In this document: positions 38,493 to 46,401 of the stretch, piece by piece
How the letters are laid out: each line of letters opens with the position of its first letter
Numbering within the stretch: position 1 is the stretch's first letter
Assembly (NCBI GenBank): GCA_016704445.1
Contig: JADJAE010000160.1
Span: 248,001-312,000 of the forward strand
Direction: 5' to 3'
DNA: 64,000 bases
DNA from: Deltaproteobacteria bacterium
Lineage (GTDB): Bacteria > Myxococcota_A > Polyangia > Polyangiales > Ga0077539
Notes under the pieces: generated by a model
Seen by the model: the letters and a program-made list of their open reading frames with translations, nothing else
The model's database searches: none
Told to the model about the DNA's origin: nothing
Translations under genes and position numbers: made by a program

Positions 38493-39839
38493 ATGAAGCC
38501 CTCGAGCGCCTCGCTCCTCCTCGCCGTCTCTCTCGCCGCGTGCCCCGCGCGCCGCGCTCCCCCGGTGCAGCCCGCCGACCTCCCGGTCGTCCACCCGCAG
38601 CCCGCCGCGCCGACGCCCGCGCCGGTCGCCCAGTCCCCCGCACCCGCACCCGCACCCGCACCCGCACCGGAGTCACCGATGGACGATCAGCGCGCCGCCG
38701 CCCAGGGCCTCAACCGCCTGGGCACCGACCTCTACGCCCGGCTGCGCTCGCAGCCCGGCAACCTCGCGATCGCCCCGGGGAGCATCGCCCTCGCCTTCGG
38801 GATGACCGAGGCCGGAGCGCGGGGGGAGACCCTCGCGGAGATGCGCCGCGTGCTCCACTCGGGCCTCGACCCGGCCCGCCAGTCGGCGGCCCTCGGCGCC
38901 CTCTCCGCCCGCTGGAACGGCGGGCTCGGCGAGGGCGTCACCGCGCGCACGGCCAACCGGCTCTTCGGGCACCAGCGCTACACCTTCGAGGAGCCCTACC
39001 TCGCGCTCACCCGCTCGCTCTTCGCCGCTCCCCTGGAGCGCCTCGACTTCGCCCACCCGGAGCCCGCGCGCCAGCGCATCAACGGCTGGGTCGCCGAGCA
39101 GACCATGGACAAGATCCGTGACCTGCTGCCCGGCGGCGCGATCAACGCCGACACGCGGCTGGTGCTGGTCAACGCGATGTACCTGCGGGCCCCGTGGGAG
39201 ACGCCCTTCCCGGCCTACGCGACGCGCGACGACACCTTCTACGTCGGAGGCGCGACCGCGACGCAGCTCCCCACCATGAGCCGCAGCGGCCGGCTCAGCG
39301 TCGCCGCGGGCCCTGGCTTCACGGCGGTCGAGCTCCCCTACCGCGGGTCGGAGCTGGCGATGGACATCCTGCTCCCCGACGCGCGCGACGGCCTCGCGGC
39401 GCTGGAGGCGCAGCTCACCAGCGAGCGCATCCAGTCGACCGTGGCCGCCCTCGCGCCCACGCAGGTGGTGCTGCGGCTGCCGCGCTTCCGGGTGGAGACC
39501 GGCTCGGTCTCGCTGCGCACGGCGCTCGCCGCGCTCGGGATGAGCCTCCCCTTCAGCCGCGCCCAGGCCGACTTCTCGGCCATGGCCAACCCGCCGTCGC
39601 CGGACGACCGGCTCTACATCTCCGACGCCTTCCACAAGGTCTTCGTCGACGTGGCCGAGGCGGGCACCGAGGCCGCCGCGGCGACCGCCGTGGTGATGGC
39701 CCGCGCCGGCTCCGCCGCCCCGATGGCGCCCCCGACGGTGATCGCCGTCGACCACCCCTTCGTGTTCGTGATCCGCGACCTGCGAAGCGGGGCGGTGCTG
39801 TTCATGGGCCGGGTGCTCGACCCGCGCCCCTCGCGCTGA
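38493..39839 (+). CDS. Serpin-family protease inhibitor (lipoprotein)
   Basis: A 448-residue protein: signal peptide with cysteine in AVSLAAC, an (Ala-Pro)n linker to about 60, then a complete serpin domain (NLAIAPGSIALAFGMTEAGARGET, LVLVNAMYLRAPWETPF, ELPYRGSELAMDILLPD). The hinge reads EAGTEAAAATAVVMA, with small residues at the positions needed for loop insertion, so an inhibitory serpin is likely; the reactive loop continues GSAAPMAPP before DHPFVFVIRD. Bacterial serpins are uncommon and often guard the cell from its own or foreign proteases, fitting a predatory lifestyle (inference). It is convergent with ptsI, with a 4-bp gap. Confidence 0.93.
   Translation: MKPSSASLLLAVSLAACPARRAPPVQPADLPVVHPQPAAPTPAPVAQSPAPAPAPAPAPESPMDDQRAAAQGLNRLGTDLYARLRSQPGNLAIAPGSIALAFGMTEAGARGETLAEMRRVLHSGLDPARQSAALGALSARWNGGLGEGVTARTANRLFGHQRYTFEEPYLALTRSLFAAPLERLDFAHPEPARQRINGWVAEQTMDKIRDLLPGGAINADTRLVLVNAMYLRAPWETPFPAYATRDDTFYVGGATATQLPTMSRSGRLSVAAGPGFTAVELPYRGSELAMDILLPDARDGLAALEAQLTSERIQSTVAALAPTQVVLRLPRFRVETGSVSLRTALAALGMSLPFSRAQADFSAMANPPSPDDRLYISDAFHKVFVDVAEAGTEAAAATAVVMARAGSAAPMAPPTVIAVDHPFVFVIRDLRSGAVLFMGRVLDPRPSR
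38636..38668 (+). repeat. Hexanucleotide CCCGCA tandem repeat
   Basis: About five units encode the Ala-Pro linker between signal and serpin domain. Slippage would change linker length in two-residue steps without breaking the frame. Confidence 0.8.
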
Positions 39840-39843
39840 GGCG

Positions 39844-41475
39844 TCAACGCCCCGGCGAAGACCGGGCGGCCATCCGCACCTCGGCGATGCCCCGGGGCGC
39901 GACGCTCACCTGCCGGATGCCCGCGCGGATCAGCCGCCGGGTGAGCGTGGCGTCCCCGGCCAGCTCGCCGCACACGCAGAGCCCACGGCCCGTCTCCCTC
40001 GCGGCCCCGGCGAGGTCCTCGATCAGTCCCCAGAGCGCCGGGTGGTGGTTGATGTCCTCCCTGGCCACGGCCGCGTTCGAGCGGTCCATCGCGAAGAGGT
40101 ACTGCGTGAGGTCGTTGGTGCCGAGGGAGGCGAAGTCCGCCGCCGCCAGGAGCTGCCGCGCCTGGAGGCACGCCGAGGGGACCTCCAGCATCGGGCCGAA
40201 GAGCAGCGACCGCCCCTCGAACCTCCCGGCCTCGTCCTCGAAGATCTCCCGAAGCTCCAGAAACTGCGCCACGTCGATGACCATCGGCGCGATCACATGG
40301 ATGGTCCCGGCGCGCGACGCCCTCGCGAGCGCCCTCACCTGCTCCCGCAGCATCTCCGGTCGGGCCAGCAGCAGCCGCGCCCCCCGAAGCCCCAGCACCG
40401 GATTCTCCTCCGGGGGGAGACCCAGGAACTCCGCGCTCTTGTCGCCCCCGAGGTCGAGCAGCCGGATGTAGACCGCCCGGCCCGCCATGGCCTCCACCAC
40501 CGCCGAGTAGCGCTGGTACTGCTCCTCCTCGTCCAGCAGCCGCCCCAGCGAGAGGGGCTCGAGCTCCGTGCGATAGAGCCCTACGCCCTCGGCGTGGGCG
40601 GCGAGCGCCACCCCGAGCTCGGCGGTGCGCCCGATGTTCGCGAGCACCTGCAGCTCTTCCACCGGCTGCGCGATGCGCATCTTGCGAGGGCCCGAGCGGA
40701 GGCGCTCCTCGTAGGCCGCGAGGGTCTCCGGGTCGGGCGAGACGATCACCTCGCCGCGGTCGCCGTCGATCAGCAGGTCGGCCCCGAAGGGCACGCGCTG
40801 CAGCAGCCGCTCGTCGCTCAGGCTCACCGCGGGCAGCCCCATGGCCCGCGCGAGGATCGCCGCGTGCGAGGTCGGGCCCACGCGCTCGGTGAGCAGCCCG
40901 AGGGTCAGGTCGTCGACCTCCATCACCAGCGCGGGCGTCAGCTCGGAGATCACCAGAATGTGCGGGTTGCGGAGCTCGCACTGGCCCACCGTGCAGTGCA
41001 TCGCCACCCGGCAGCGGATCGTCGGGGCCGCGCGCCCGAGCGCCGTCAGCAGGCTGCCCTCGAGCTCGTTGATGTCCTCTACGCGGCCGGCCGACCCCTC
41101 CGAGGCGGAGAGCGACAGCCCCTCTCGGAAGCGCTGGAAGGCGTCGATCACGGCGCGCTCGGCGGTCGCTCCTTCCCCTCGGATGGCCTCGGCGAAGGTC
41201 TCCCAGAGCGACTCGTCGCGGAGCATCATGCCCTGCACCCGGAGAATCGCCGCCTCGCCCGGGCCCACCGTCTCGTCGGCGTCGCCGGCCAGCACCTCCA
41301 GGCGAGCGCTCACCGAGGCGAGGGCCACCCGCAGCCGGCTCTCCTCGACCTCCGGGCCCCCGGCGCCGACCTCGGAGGACGGAGGAGCCGGGACGAAGAG
41401 GCATACCCGCCCAAGCGCCACTCCGCCGCTCAGTGGAATCCCGCGATGTCGATGCTCTCTGGTCGACCGCACCAT
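39844..41475 (-). CDS. ptsI: Phosphoenolpyruvate-protein phosphotransferase (PTS enzyme I)
   Basis: A 543-residue enzyme I that transfers phosphate from PEP to HPr. The phospho-histidine lies in VGPTSHAAILARAMGLPAV (His204). The PEP-binding half has IRLLDLGGDKSAEFLG, NPVLGLRGARLLL, SLGTNDLTQYLFAMDR and the active cysteine in CVCGELAGD. Length is slightly below the usual 570. No HPr or enzyme II gene is nearby, as in many delta-type bacteria where PTS parts serve regulation rather than sugar uptake (known for the group; here inference). It is divergent from the Cys-rich lipoprotein. Confidence 0.95.
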   Translation of the reverse strand: MVRSTREHRHRGIPLSGGVALGRVCLFVPAPPSSEVGAGGPEVEESRLRVALASVSARLEVLAGDADETVGPGEAAILRVQGMMLRDESLWETFAEAIRGEGATAERAVIDAFQRFREGLSLSASEGSAGRVEDINELEGSLLTALGRAAPTIRCRVAMHCTVGQCELRNPHILVISELTPALVMEVDDLTLGLLTERVGPTSHAAILARAMGLPAVSLSDERLLQRVPFGADLLIDGDRGEVIVSPDPETLAAYEERLRSGPRKMRIAQPVEELQVLANIGRTAELGVALAAHAEGVGLYRTELEPLSLGRLLDEEEQYQRYSAVVEAMAGRAVYIRLLDLGGDKSAEFLGLPPEENPVLGLRGARLLLARPEMLREQVRALARASRAGTIHVIAPMVIDVAQFLELREIFEDEAGRFEGRSLLFGPMLEVPSACLQARQLLAAADFASLGTNDLTQYLFAMDRSNAAVAREDINHHPALWGLIEDLAGAARETGRGLCVCGELAGDATLTRRLIRAGIRQVSVAPRGIAEVRMAARSSPGR

Positions 41476-41644
41476 GACGGCTCCTGAGATTCGCTCGCAA
41501 TCTCTTCTGTAGCGTGAAGGAATCCTGCGGCGGGTCGCTTGATCATGGTCATGTCACCGCGCGCCCGCTGATGTCACGCGCGCCGTCGCCTCGCGGACAC
41601 GGGTTGCGCCTCGGGGAGGGGTTCCAGTAGGTTCCGCGCGCCCG

Positions 41645-42079
41645 ATGATGCCCCGAACCCTCCGAACGCTCGCCCTCCTCCTCGCCGTCGGACTCTCCGC
41701 GGGGGCCTGCAAGAAGGTCATCGGCGACGGCTGCAGCGCCAGCACCGACTGCAGCGCCACGGGCGACCGCCAGTGCGACCTCTCCCAGGTCGACGGCTAC
41801 TGCACCCTCCAGAACTGCGACCCCAACGGCTGCCCCGACGAGGCCCTCTGCATCGGCTTCGACGCCCACGCGCCTCGACTCGAGCGCCGCTTCTGCATGG
41901 CCGGCTGCGACGTCGACGACGACTGCCGCACCCCCGAGTACCGCTGCGTGCGCCCCGACGCCCGCGCCTGCGTCAACACCGCCAACGCCTCGGGCATCCT
42001 CCCGTCGGGCCAGAGCTGCAACGTGCTCATCGACACCGTCTCCCGCACCGCGGGCTACTGCGCGCCCGCCGCCCCGTGA
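41645..42079 (+). CDS. Cysteine-rich lipoprotein
   Basis: A 144-residue protein with signal peptide ending in SAGAC (lipobox Cys). The mature part holds many Cys residues in pairs (DGCSASTDC, NCDPNGC, AGCDVDDDC, YRCVR...ARACV), a disulfide-rich extracytoplasmic fold of the kind often seen in myxobacterial lipoproteins. Its TGA overlaps the GTG of the DppB-type permease (GTGA), making it translationally coupled to a transporter. A role as an accessory of that transporter is possible but unproven; no substrate-binding-protein domain is visible. Confidence 0.75.
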   Translation: MMPRTLRTLALLLAVGLSAGACKKVIGDGCSASTDCSATGDRQCDLSQVDGYCTLQNCDPNGCPDEALCIGFDAHAPRLERRFCMAGCDVDDDCRTPEYRCVRPDARACVNTANASGILPSGQSCNVLIDTVSRTAGYCAPAAP

Positions 42080-43014
42080 GCCCGCTGGCGTTTCTGCTCC
42101 GACGCGTCGGGGCGGGGGCGCTCACCGTGCTCGCCGTCGCCTCGCTCAGCTTCGTCGCCATCCACGCGCTCCCTGGCGACCCCGCGGACGTCCTCCTCGA
42201 CGAGACCGCCACCTCCGCCGATCGCCTCGCGCTGAGGACGACCCTCCACCTCGACGACCCGCTGCCGGTTCAGTACTTCCGCTTCCTGGGCGACCTCTTC
42301 CTGCGCGGCATGGGCCCGTCCTTCGTGCACCGCGACCGCACCGCCTTCTCCGAGGTGGCCGCCGTGTGGCCCTCCACCGTCGCGCTCGCCCTCTGCGCGG
42401 TGCTCGTCGCCTGGCTCATCGCCATCCCCCTCGCCATGCTCGCCGCCACCCGGCCCGGAACCCGCACCGACGCCGCCGTCGGGGTCCTGTCCCTCCTCGG
42501 CATGGCCCTGCCGTCCCTCTGGATCGGCCCGATGCTGGTGCTCCTCTTCTGCGTCGCGCTCCCGTGGCTGCCCTTCCCCGGCCCCGACGCCAGCGGCCCG
42601 GCCTCCCTGGTGCTTCCGTCGCTCACCCTCGGCGCCGGCCTCGCGGGCATCCTCACCCGCATGGGCCGAGGCGCACTTCGCGAAGTGCTTCGCGAACCGT
42701 ACATCGCGACCGCCCGCGCCAAAGGGCTCCGGGAGTCGACGGTGCTCATCCGCCACGCGCTCCGCACGGCGCTGGTCCCGCTGCTCACCGTGGGCGGCGC
42801 CCAGCTCTCGGCGCTGCTCGGCGGCGCGGTGGTCACCGAGCGCATCTTCGAGCGCCCCGGCCTCGGGCTGCTCTTCCTCGAGTCCCTCCTGCGCCGCGAC
42901 GTCCCAGTGGTGCTCGCCTGCGTGGTGGCCTTCGGCATCACCGTCGCGGTCATCCAGCTCGTGATCGACCTGCTCTACGCCGCCGTCGACCCGCGCATCC
43001 GGGTCAGCGCGTGA
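42076..43014 (+). CDS. ABC transporter permease, DppB/OppB type
   Basis: A 312-residue membrane protein starting at GTG 42076, overlapping the previous stop. It has the DppB N-terminus LLRRVGAGALTVLAVASLSFVAIHALPGDP, about six helices, and the EAA-type loop LREPYIATARAKGLRESTVLIRHALRTALVPLLT. It pairs with the DppC-type gene downstream by another GTGA overlap. The substrate is a peptide, nickel or similar small molecule by family; neither ATPase nor binding protein genes lie in this window. Confidence 0.93.
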   Translation: MSPLAFLLRRVGAGALTVLAVASLSFVAIHALPGDPADVLLDETATSADRLALRTTLHLDDPLPVQYFRFLGDLFLRGMGPSFVHRDRTAFSEVAAVWPSTVALALCAVLVAWLIAIPLAMLAATRPGTRTDAAVGVLSLLGMALPSLWIGPMLVLLFCVALPWLPFPGPDASGPASLVLPSLTLGAGLAGILTRMGRGALREVLREPYIATARAKGLRESTVLIRHALRTALVPLLTVGGAQLSALLGGAVVTERIFERPGLGLLFLESLLRRDVPVVLACVVAFGITVAVIQLVIDLLYAAVDPRIRVSA

Positions 43015-43808
43015 ACCTCCGCGCCCGCCTCGGCCTGCCCCTGGTCGGCCTCTTCACGGCGATGGCCCTGCTCGGCCCGTCGATCTCTCCCCGCTCGCCG
43101 CGCGCCATCGACCTCTCGCACGTCCTCGAAGGCCCCTCCTCGCAGCACCTTCTGGGCACCGCAGACAACGGCGTCGACGTGCTCTCCGTGCTGCTCCACG
43201 GGGCGCGCCTCGCGGGCGTCGTCTCGCTCACCACGGTGCTCATCTCCCTGGTCGTCGGAACCCTCCTCGGCGGCGGCGCGGCCTTCGTGGGAGGCCGCAC
43301 TGGCGCGGTCGCGGCGAGGGTGACCGACGCGGCGCAGTCCTTCCCGTCGGTGCTGGTGAACATGGCGGTGCTCGCGCTGGTATCGCGCCCTGGGGTGCTG
43401 CACCTCATCGCGGCGCTCTCCATCACCGGCTGGGTGGGCTACGCCCGCGTGGCGCGCGCGGAGGTGCTTCGGCTGCGGGAGCGGGAGTTCGTCACCGCCG
43501 CCCGGGCGATGGGCGCTTTACCGGGGCGGATATTCTTTCGCCACGTGCTGCCCAACGCCTCGGGGCCGCTGGTGGTGCAGGCGACCTTCGGGCTCGGCGC
43601 GGTGGTGCTGGCCGAGGCCTCGCTGTCCTTCCTGGGCCTCGGGCCAGGGGCGTCGGCCTCCTGGGGAGCCCTGCTCGACCAGGGGACGGCGCACCTGCTC
43701 CAGGCGCCACGGCTGGCGGTGACCGCGGGCGTCGCCATCACCACCACGGTGCTGGGCTTCAACCTCACTGGCGACTGGCTGCGCGACAAGCTCGACCCGC
43801 GGGGATAG
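43011..43808 (+). CDS. ABC transporter permease, DppC/OppC type
   Basis: A 265-residue partner of the DppB-type permease. GTG at 43011 overlaps its stop. DppC landmarks are HLLGTADNGVDVLSVLLHGAR near the N-terminus and the EAA loop REREFVTAARAMGALPGRIFFRHVLPNASGPLVV. The protein ends with GDWLRDKLDPRG, the usual DppC tail. Coupled translation suggests equal amounts of both permeases. The N-terminal part is shorter than in many DppC proteins. Confidence 0.93.
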   Translation: MNLRARLGLPLVGLFTAMALLGPSISPRSPRAIDLSHVLEGPSSQHLLGTADNGVDVLSVLLHGARLAGVVSLTTVLISLVVGTLLGGGAAFVGGRTGAVAARVTDAAQSFPSVLVNMAVLALVSRPGVLHLIAALSITGWVGYARVARAEVLRLREREFVTAARAMGALPGRIFFRHVLPNASGPLVVQATFGLGAVVLAEASLSFLGLGPGASASWGALLDQGTAHLLQAPRLAVTAGVAITTTVLGFNLTGDWLRDKLDPRG

Positions 43809-43851
43809 AAAGCCACCTCGTCCACACCCCCTACGGAGCTGCCCCCCCAAG

Positions 43852-44562
43852 ATGCCTACGCCCCACCTCGCCGCGAAGCCCGGAGACATCGCGGACATCG
43901 TGCTCCTCCCTGGCGACCCGCTGCGCGCGAAGCTCATCGCCGAGCGCTTCTTCGAGTCCCCCACGCTCTACAACGAGGTGCGCGGGATGCTCGGCTACAC
44001 CGGCACCTACAAGGGCCGCAGGGTCTCGGTGCAGGGCTCCGGCATGGGCGTCCCGTCGATCTCCATCTACGCCCACGAGCTCATCACCGAGTACGGCGCG
44101 CGCACGCTGATCCGCGTGGGCATTTGCGGCTCGATGCAGCCCCACGTGGGCATCCGCGACCTCGTGCTGGGGCAGAGCGCCTCCACCGACTCGAGCACCG
44201 TCGCGCGGCGCTTCCCCGGGATGACCTTTGCCCCCACCGCGGACTTCCACCTCTTGCACCGGGCCTGGCAGTCGGCCAACGAGCGCGGGTTCAAGGTGCA
44301 CGTGGGCAACGTGCTCTCGACCGACACCTTCTACGACGTCGATCAGCCCGACGGGTGGAAGACCTGGGCGAGCCACAACGTCCTCGCGGCGGAGATGGAG
44401 GCCGCGGGGCTCTACACCATCGCCTCTCGCTTCGGGGCGCGCGCGCTCGCCGTGCTGATGGTGAGCGACAGCCTGGTCACGCACGAGAGCCTCAGCGCCG
44501 CCGAGCGGCAGACGGGCTTCGCCGACATGGTGCACGCCGCCCTCGACGCAGCCATCGAGTAG
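43852..44562 (+). CDS. deoD: Purine-nucleoside phosphorylase, DeoD type
   Basis: A 236-residue hexameric-type phosphorylase that cleaves purine (deoxy)ribonucleosides to base and pentose-1-phosphate. It has the family start MPTPHLAAKPGDIADIVLLPGDPLRAK, the phosphate/ribose motifs RVGICGSMQ and VLSTDTFY, the AEMEAAGLYTIA segment, and the catalytic aspartate in MVSDSLVTHE. Length is exactly typical. It lies 43 bp downstream of the permeases on the same strand and may be co-transcribed. Confidence 0.97.
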   Translation: MPTPHLAAKPGDIADIVLLPGDPLRAKLIAERFFESPTLYNEVRGMLGYTGTYKGRRVSVQGSGMGVPSISIYAHELITEYGARTLIRVGICGSMQPHVGIRDLVLGQSASTDSSTVARRFPGMTFAPTADFHLLHRAWQSANERGFKVHVGNVLSTDTFYDVDQPDGWKTWASHNVLAAEMEAAGLYTIASRFGARALAVLMVSDSLVTHESLSAAERQTGFADMVHAALDAAIE

Positions 44563-44580
44563 TCGGAGGGGGTATCCGCG

Positions 44581-44946
44581 ATGACGGCGCACGCGCTGAT
44601 GAAGTGCCCCAACTGCGGAGCGCCGCTAGACCTGCACGCCCCGGCGATGGGACCGCGGCTCTGCTCCTACTGCCGGGCCCCGCTTCCGACGCCCTCCGAC
44701 CGCTCTCGGCTGCTGCTCGCGCTCGACCCCGCCGGGGCCTCGCTCTCCGGGTGGATGGCCCCCAACGCCACGATGCTCTCCCGCTCACCCGGTCCGCCGG
44801 CGGAGCTCGTGGGGCGCTTCCCCGCGCGCCCGAAGCCCTGGACCATCGTCCGCTCGGAGGGGACCTTCGACGCCTGCGAGGTGTCCGCGACGGTGCGCGT
44901 CATCGAAGGGGACCAGAGCGCGAAGGCCGGGCGCCCGAAGAAATAG
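44581..44946 (+). CDS. Zinc-ribbon protein with a chimeric 3' end
   Basis: 121 codons. The start has a zinc ribbon (MKCPNCGAPLD...LCSYCRAPLP, two CxxC pairs) and a domain of about 75 residues (PWTIVRSEGTFDACEVSATVRVIEG), which looks like the beginning of a beta-sandwich. From 44914 on the DNA is not native: it is the inverted copy of a GT2 segment, so the last ten or so residues (SAKAGRPKK) come from the wrong strand of another gene. The original downstream part is lost except for a possible C-terminal remnant at about 45018-45080. GGAGGGGG precedes the ATG. The protein is therefore truncated. Confidence 0.65.
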   Translation: MTAHALMKCPNCGAPLDLHAPAMGPRLCSYCRAPLPTPSDRSRLLLALDPAGASLSGWMAPNATMLSRSPGPPAELVGRFPARPKPWTIVRSEGTFDACEVSATVRVIEGDQSAKAGRPKK

Positions 44947-45024
44947 ATGGGCTTGGTGGAGTAGCCGCCCAGGAAGGTCACCGTGAGCAGGTCGAGCAGC
45001 ACCTTGAAGACGCGGCCGAGGCCG
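44914..45024 (-). repeat. 111-bp inverted duplicate of the GT2 gene (copy 1)
   Basis: The reverse complement matches 54509-54619 at 110 of 111 positions; the single difference is in the GCGCCC(G/C)GCC region. In the source gene it encodes GLGRVFKVLLDLLTVTFLGG and on to FGRPAFAL. Matching stops sharply at both ends. It splits the zinc-ribbon gene. Confidence 0.9.
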
Positions 45025-45080
45025 AGGCCGCGAAGCGAGCGCTCGAGGCCGCGGGCGGACGGGCCGAGGTGAGGGGCTGA
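45018..45080 (+). pseudogene. Remnant of a C-terminal domain (L7/L12 C-terminal-like)
   Basis: The frame ending at the TGA 45078-45080 reads EAEAAKRALEAAGGRAEVRG, which resembles the last helix and strand of ribosomal L7/L12-type C-terminal domains. Such domains occur at the end of zinc-ribbon proteins. It is probably the original end of the gene that begins at 44581, now cut off by the inserted GT2 piece and out of frame with it. It is too short to be sure. Confidence 0.45.
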
Positions 45081-45191
45081 CCGGGCGCTGCGGGGAGCAT
45101 GCTGGGATCACCTCACGAAGCATCGAACCCGCCTGTGCGCGTCGAGATGCTAGCGTCCGCGCACGCCGGGCTAGGGGGTCGGCCGCGGTGA

Positions 45192-45197
45192 TATCGT
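45192..45197 (+). promoter_or_regulatory. -10-like hexamer TATCGT
   Basis: It lies 6 nt before the ATG at 45204 of the Uma2 gene. Confidence 0.4.
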
Positions 45198-45203
45198 CGC
45201 CCC

Positions 45204-45806
45204 ATGTCCGGCGACGCCGCCCACTCCCTCGACCCTCGCTTTCCCAACCTCGACCCTGCGGTCGTCGACGCCTGGCGCAACGCGCCCGAGAACGTCGTGG
45301 CCGAGATCATCGCGGGCGAGCTCTCGCTGATGCCCCGTCCGCGCCGACGCCACGCCCGCACCTCGTCAAGGCTCGGCGCCCGACTCGCCGGGTTCGACGA
45401 TCCGCGCGAGGGCGACCCCGGCGGCTGGATCATCCTCGACGAGCCCGAGCTCGAGCTGGGGCCGAAGCCCGACGTCCTGATCCCCGACCTGGCGGGGTGG
45501 CGCCGCGAGCGTTGCCCGCCTGGGTTCTTCGGCGACGCGGAGGACCTCTCGCTCGCTCCGGACTGGGTCTGCGAGGTGCTCTCACCGTCGACGACGCGCA
45601 CCGACCGGCATCGCAAGCTGCCGATCTACCATCGCGAGGGCGTCGGGCACGCGTGGCTCATCGACCCCATCGCCCACACGTTGGAGGTCTTCCGTCACGC
45701 TCCTGATGGCTGGCTGCTCGTCGCGACATTTGACGGCGCCGAGCCCGTGCAGGCCGAGCCCTTCGATGCATTGGCGCTCGACCTGACCAGCCTGTGGGCG
45801 GAGTGA
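45204..45806 (+). CDS. Uma2-family (PF05685) putative endonuclease
   Basis: A 200-residue protein of the restriction-endonuclease-like fold. The PD-(D/E)xK core is visible: VVAEIIAGELSLMPRPRRRH, ELELGPKPDVLIPDLAGWRRE (Asp), WVCEVLSPSTTRTDRHRK (Glu, then Lys) and YHREGVGHAWLIDP. These genes are numerous in cyanobacteria, Myxococcota and planctomycetes; activity and role are mostly unproven. The ATG is supported by TATCGT 6 nt upstream. Confidence 0.9.
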   Translation: MSGDAAHSLDPRFPNLDPAVVDAWRNAPENVVAEIIAGELSLMPRPRRRHARTSSRLGARLAGFDDPREGDPGGWIILDEPELELGPKPDVLIPDLAGWRRERCPPGFFGDAEDLSLAPDWVCEVLSPSTTRTDRHRKLPIYHREGVGHAWLIDPIAHTLEVFRHAPDGWLLVATFDGAEPVQAEPFDALALDLTSLWAE

Positions 45807-45930
45807 TCGCCGGGCGAGCTCGCAGGCTGACGTGAGCGAAGTACCGCCCCGCGTCGCGTCGTCGAGAACTACTGTTCACCCTCGGCTGGGCGAAGCTCGC
45901 GGATCGACTCCAACGACCCACGCGCGCCGC

Positions 45931-46401
45931 TCACGGCGGTGCGCCCCGGAGGTGTGCGGCCAGGCTCCGGAGGAAGTTGCGCATGAACTGGTCGCCGCAC
46001 GCGCGGTAGTTGCCGTGGCTCGGGTCGCGGAAGAGCGCGCTCAGCTCTGGCTTCGACACCGCGAATCCCGCGCGCTTCATGATCGCCACCAGGTCGTCGT
46101 CGCGGAGTTCGAAGGCGACGCGAAGCTTCTTCAGCACCGTGTTGTTGGTGACGATGGCCCCGGCGGGCCGCGGCGCGGCGGACCCCTTCGGCCCGCGCCG
46201 GTGGACGATCAGCCCGTCGAGGAAACTCGCCATGACGGCGTCGCTGCAGGCTTGATAGCCGCTCTCGTGCTCGTGCCTGAGGAACGCGCTCACCTCGGCG
46301 GCCGTGGCCTGCGCGCCGCCGAGCCGCACGATCGCCGCGAGGGCCTCGTCGCCGACGTTGAGGATGTACCGAACGCTGCGCAACACGTCGTTGTGGATCA
46401 T
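45931..46401 (-). CDS. DUF1456 family protein (YehS-like)
   Basis: A 156-residue protein made of two similar helical halves, MIHNDVLRSVRYILNVGDEALAAIV and TNNTVLKKLRVAFELRDDDLVAIM, each followed by VSAFLRHEHESGYQACSD- or LSALFRDPSHGNYRACGD-type segments. This duplicated layout and length are typical of DUF1456. The function is unknown. AGGAGA lies 8 nt before the ATG. It lies downstream of, and probably overlaps the end of, the membrane-protein gene. Confidence 0.88.
   Translation of the reverse strand: MIHNDVLRSVRYILNVGDEALAAIVRLGGAQATAAEVSAFLRHEHESGYQACSDAVMASFLDGLIVHRRGPKGSAAPRPAGAIVTNNTVLKKLRVAFELRDDDLVAIMKRAGFAVSKPELSALFRDPSHGNYRACGDQFMRNFLRSLAAHLRGAPP

Noticed and set aside
38636..38668. 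Tandem repeat as possible CRISPR
   Set aside because: Six-base units without spacers, in frame within the serpin linker.
42673..42688. Perfect 16-bp palindrome GCACTTCGCGAAGTGC
   Set aside because: It lies inside the DppB-type gene at the EAA loop (RGALREVLREPY), where the codons explain it; no repeat copy is seen elsewhere.
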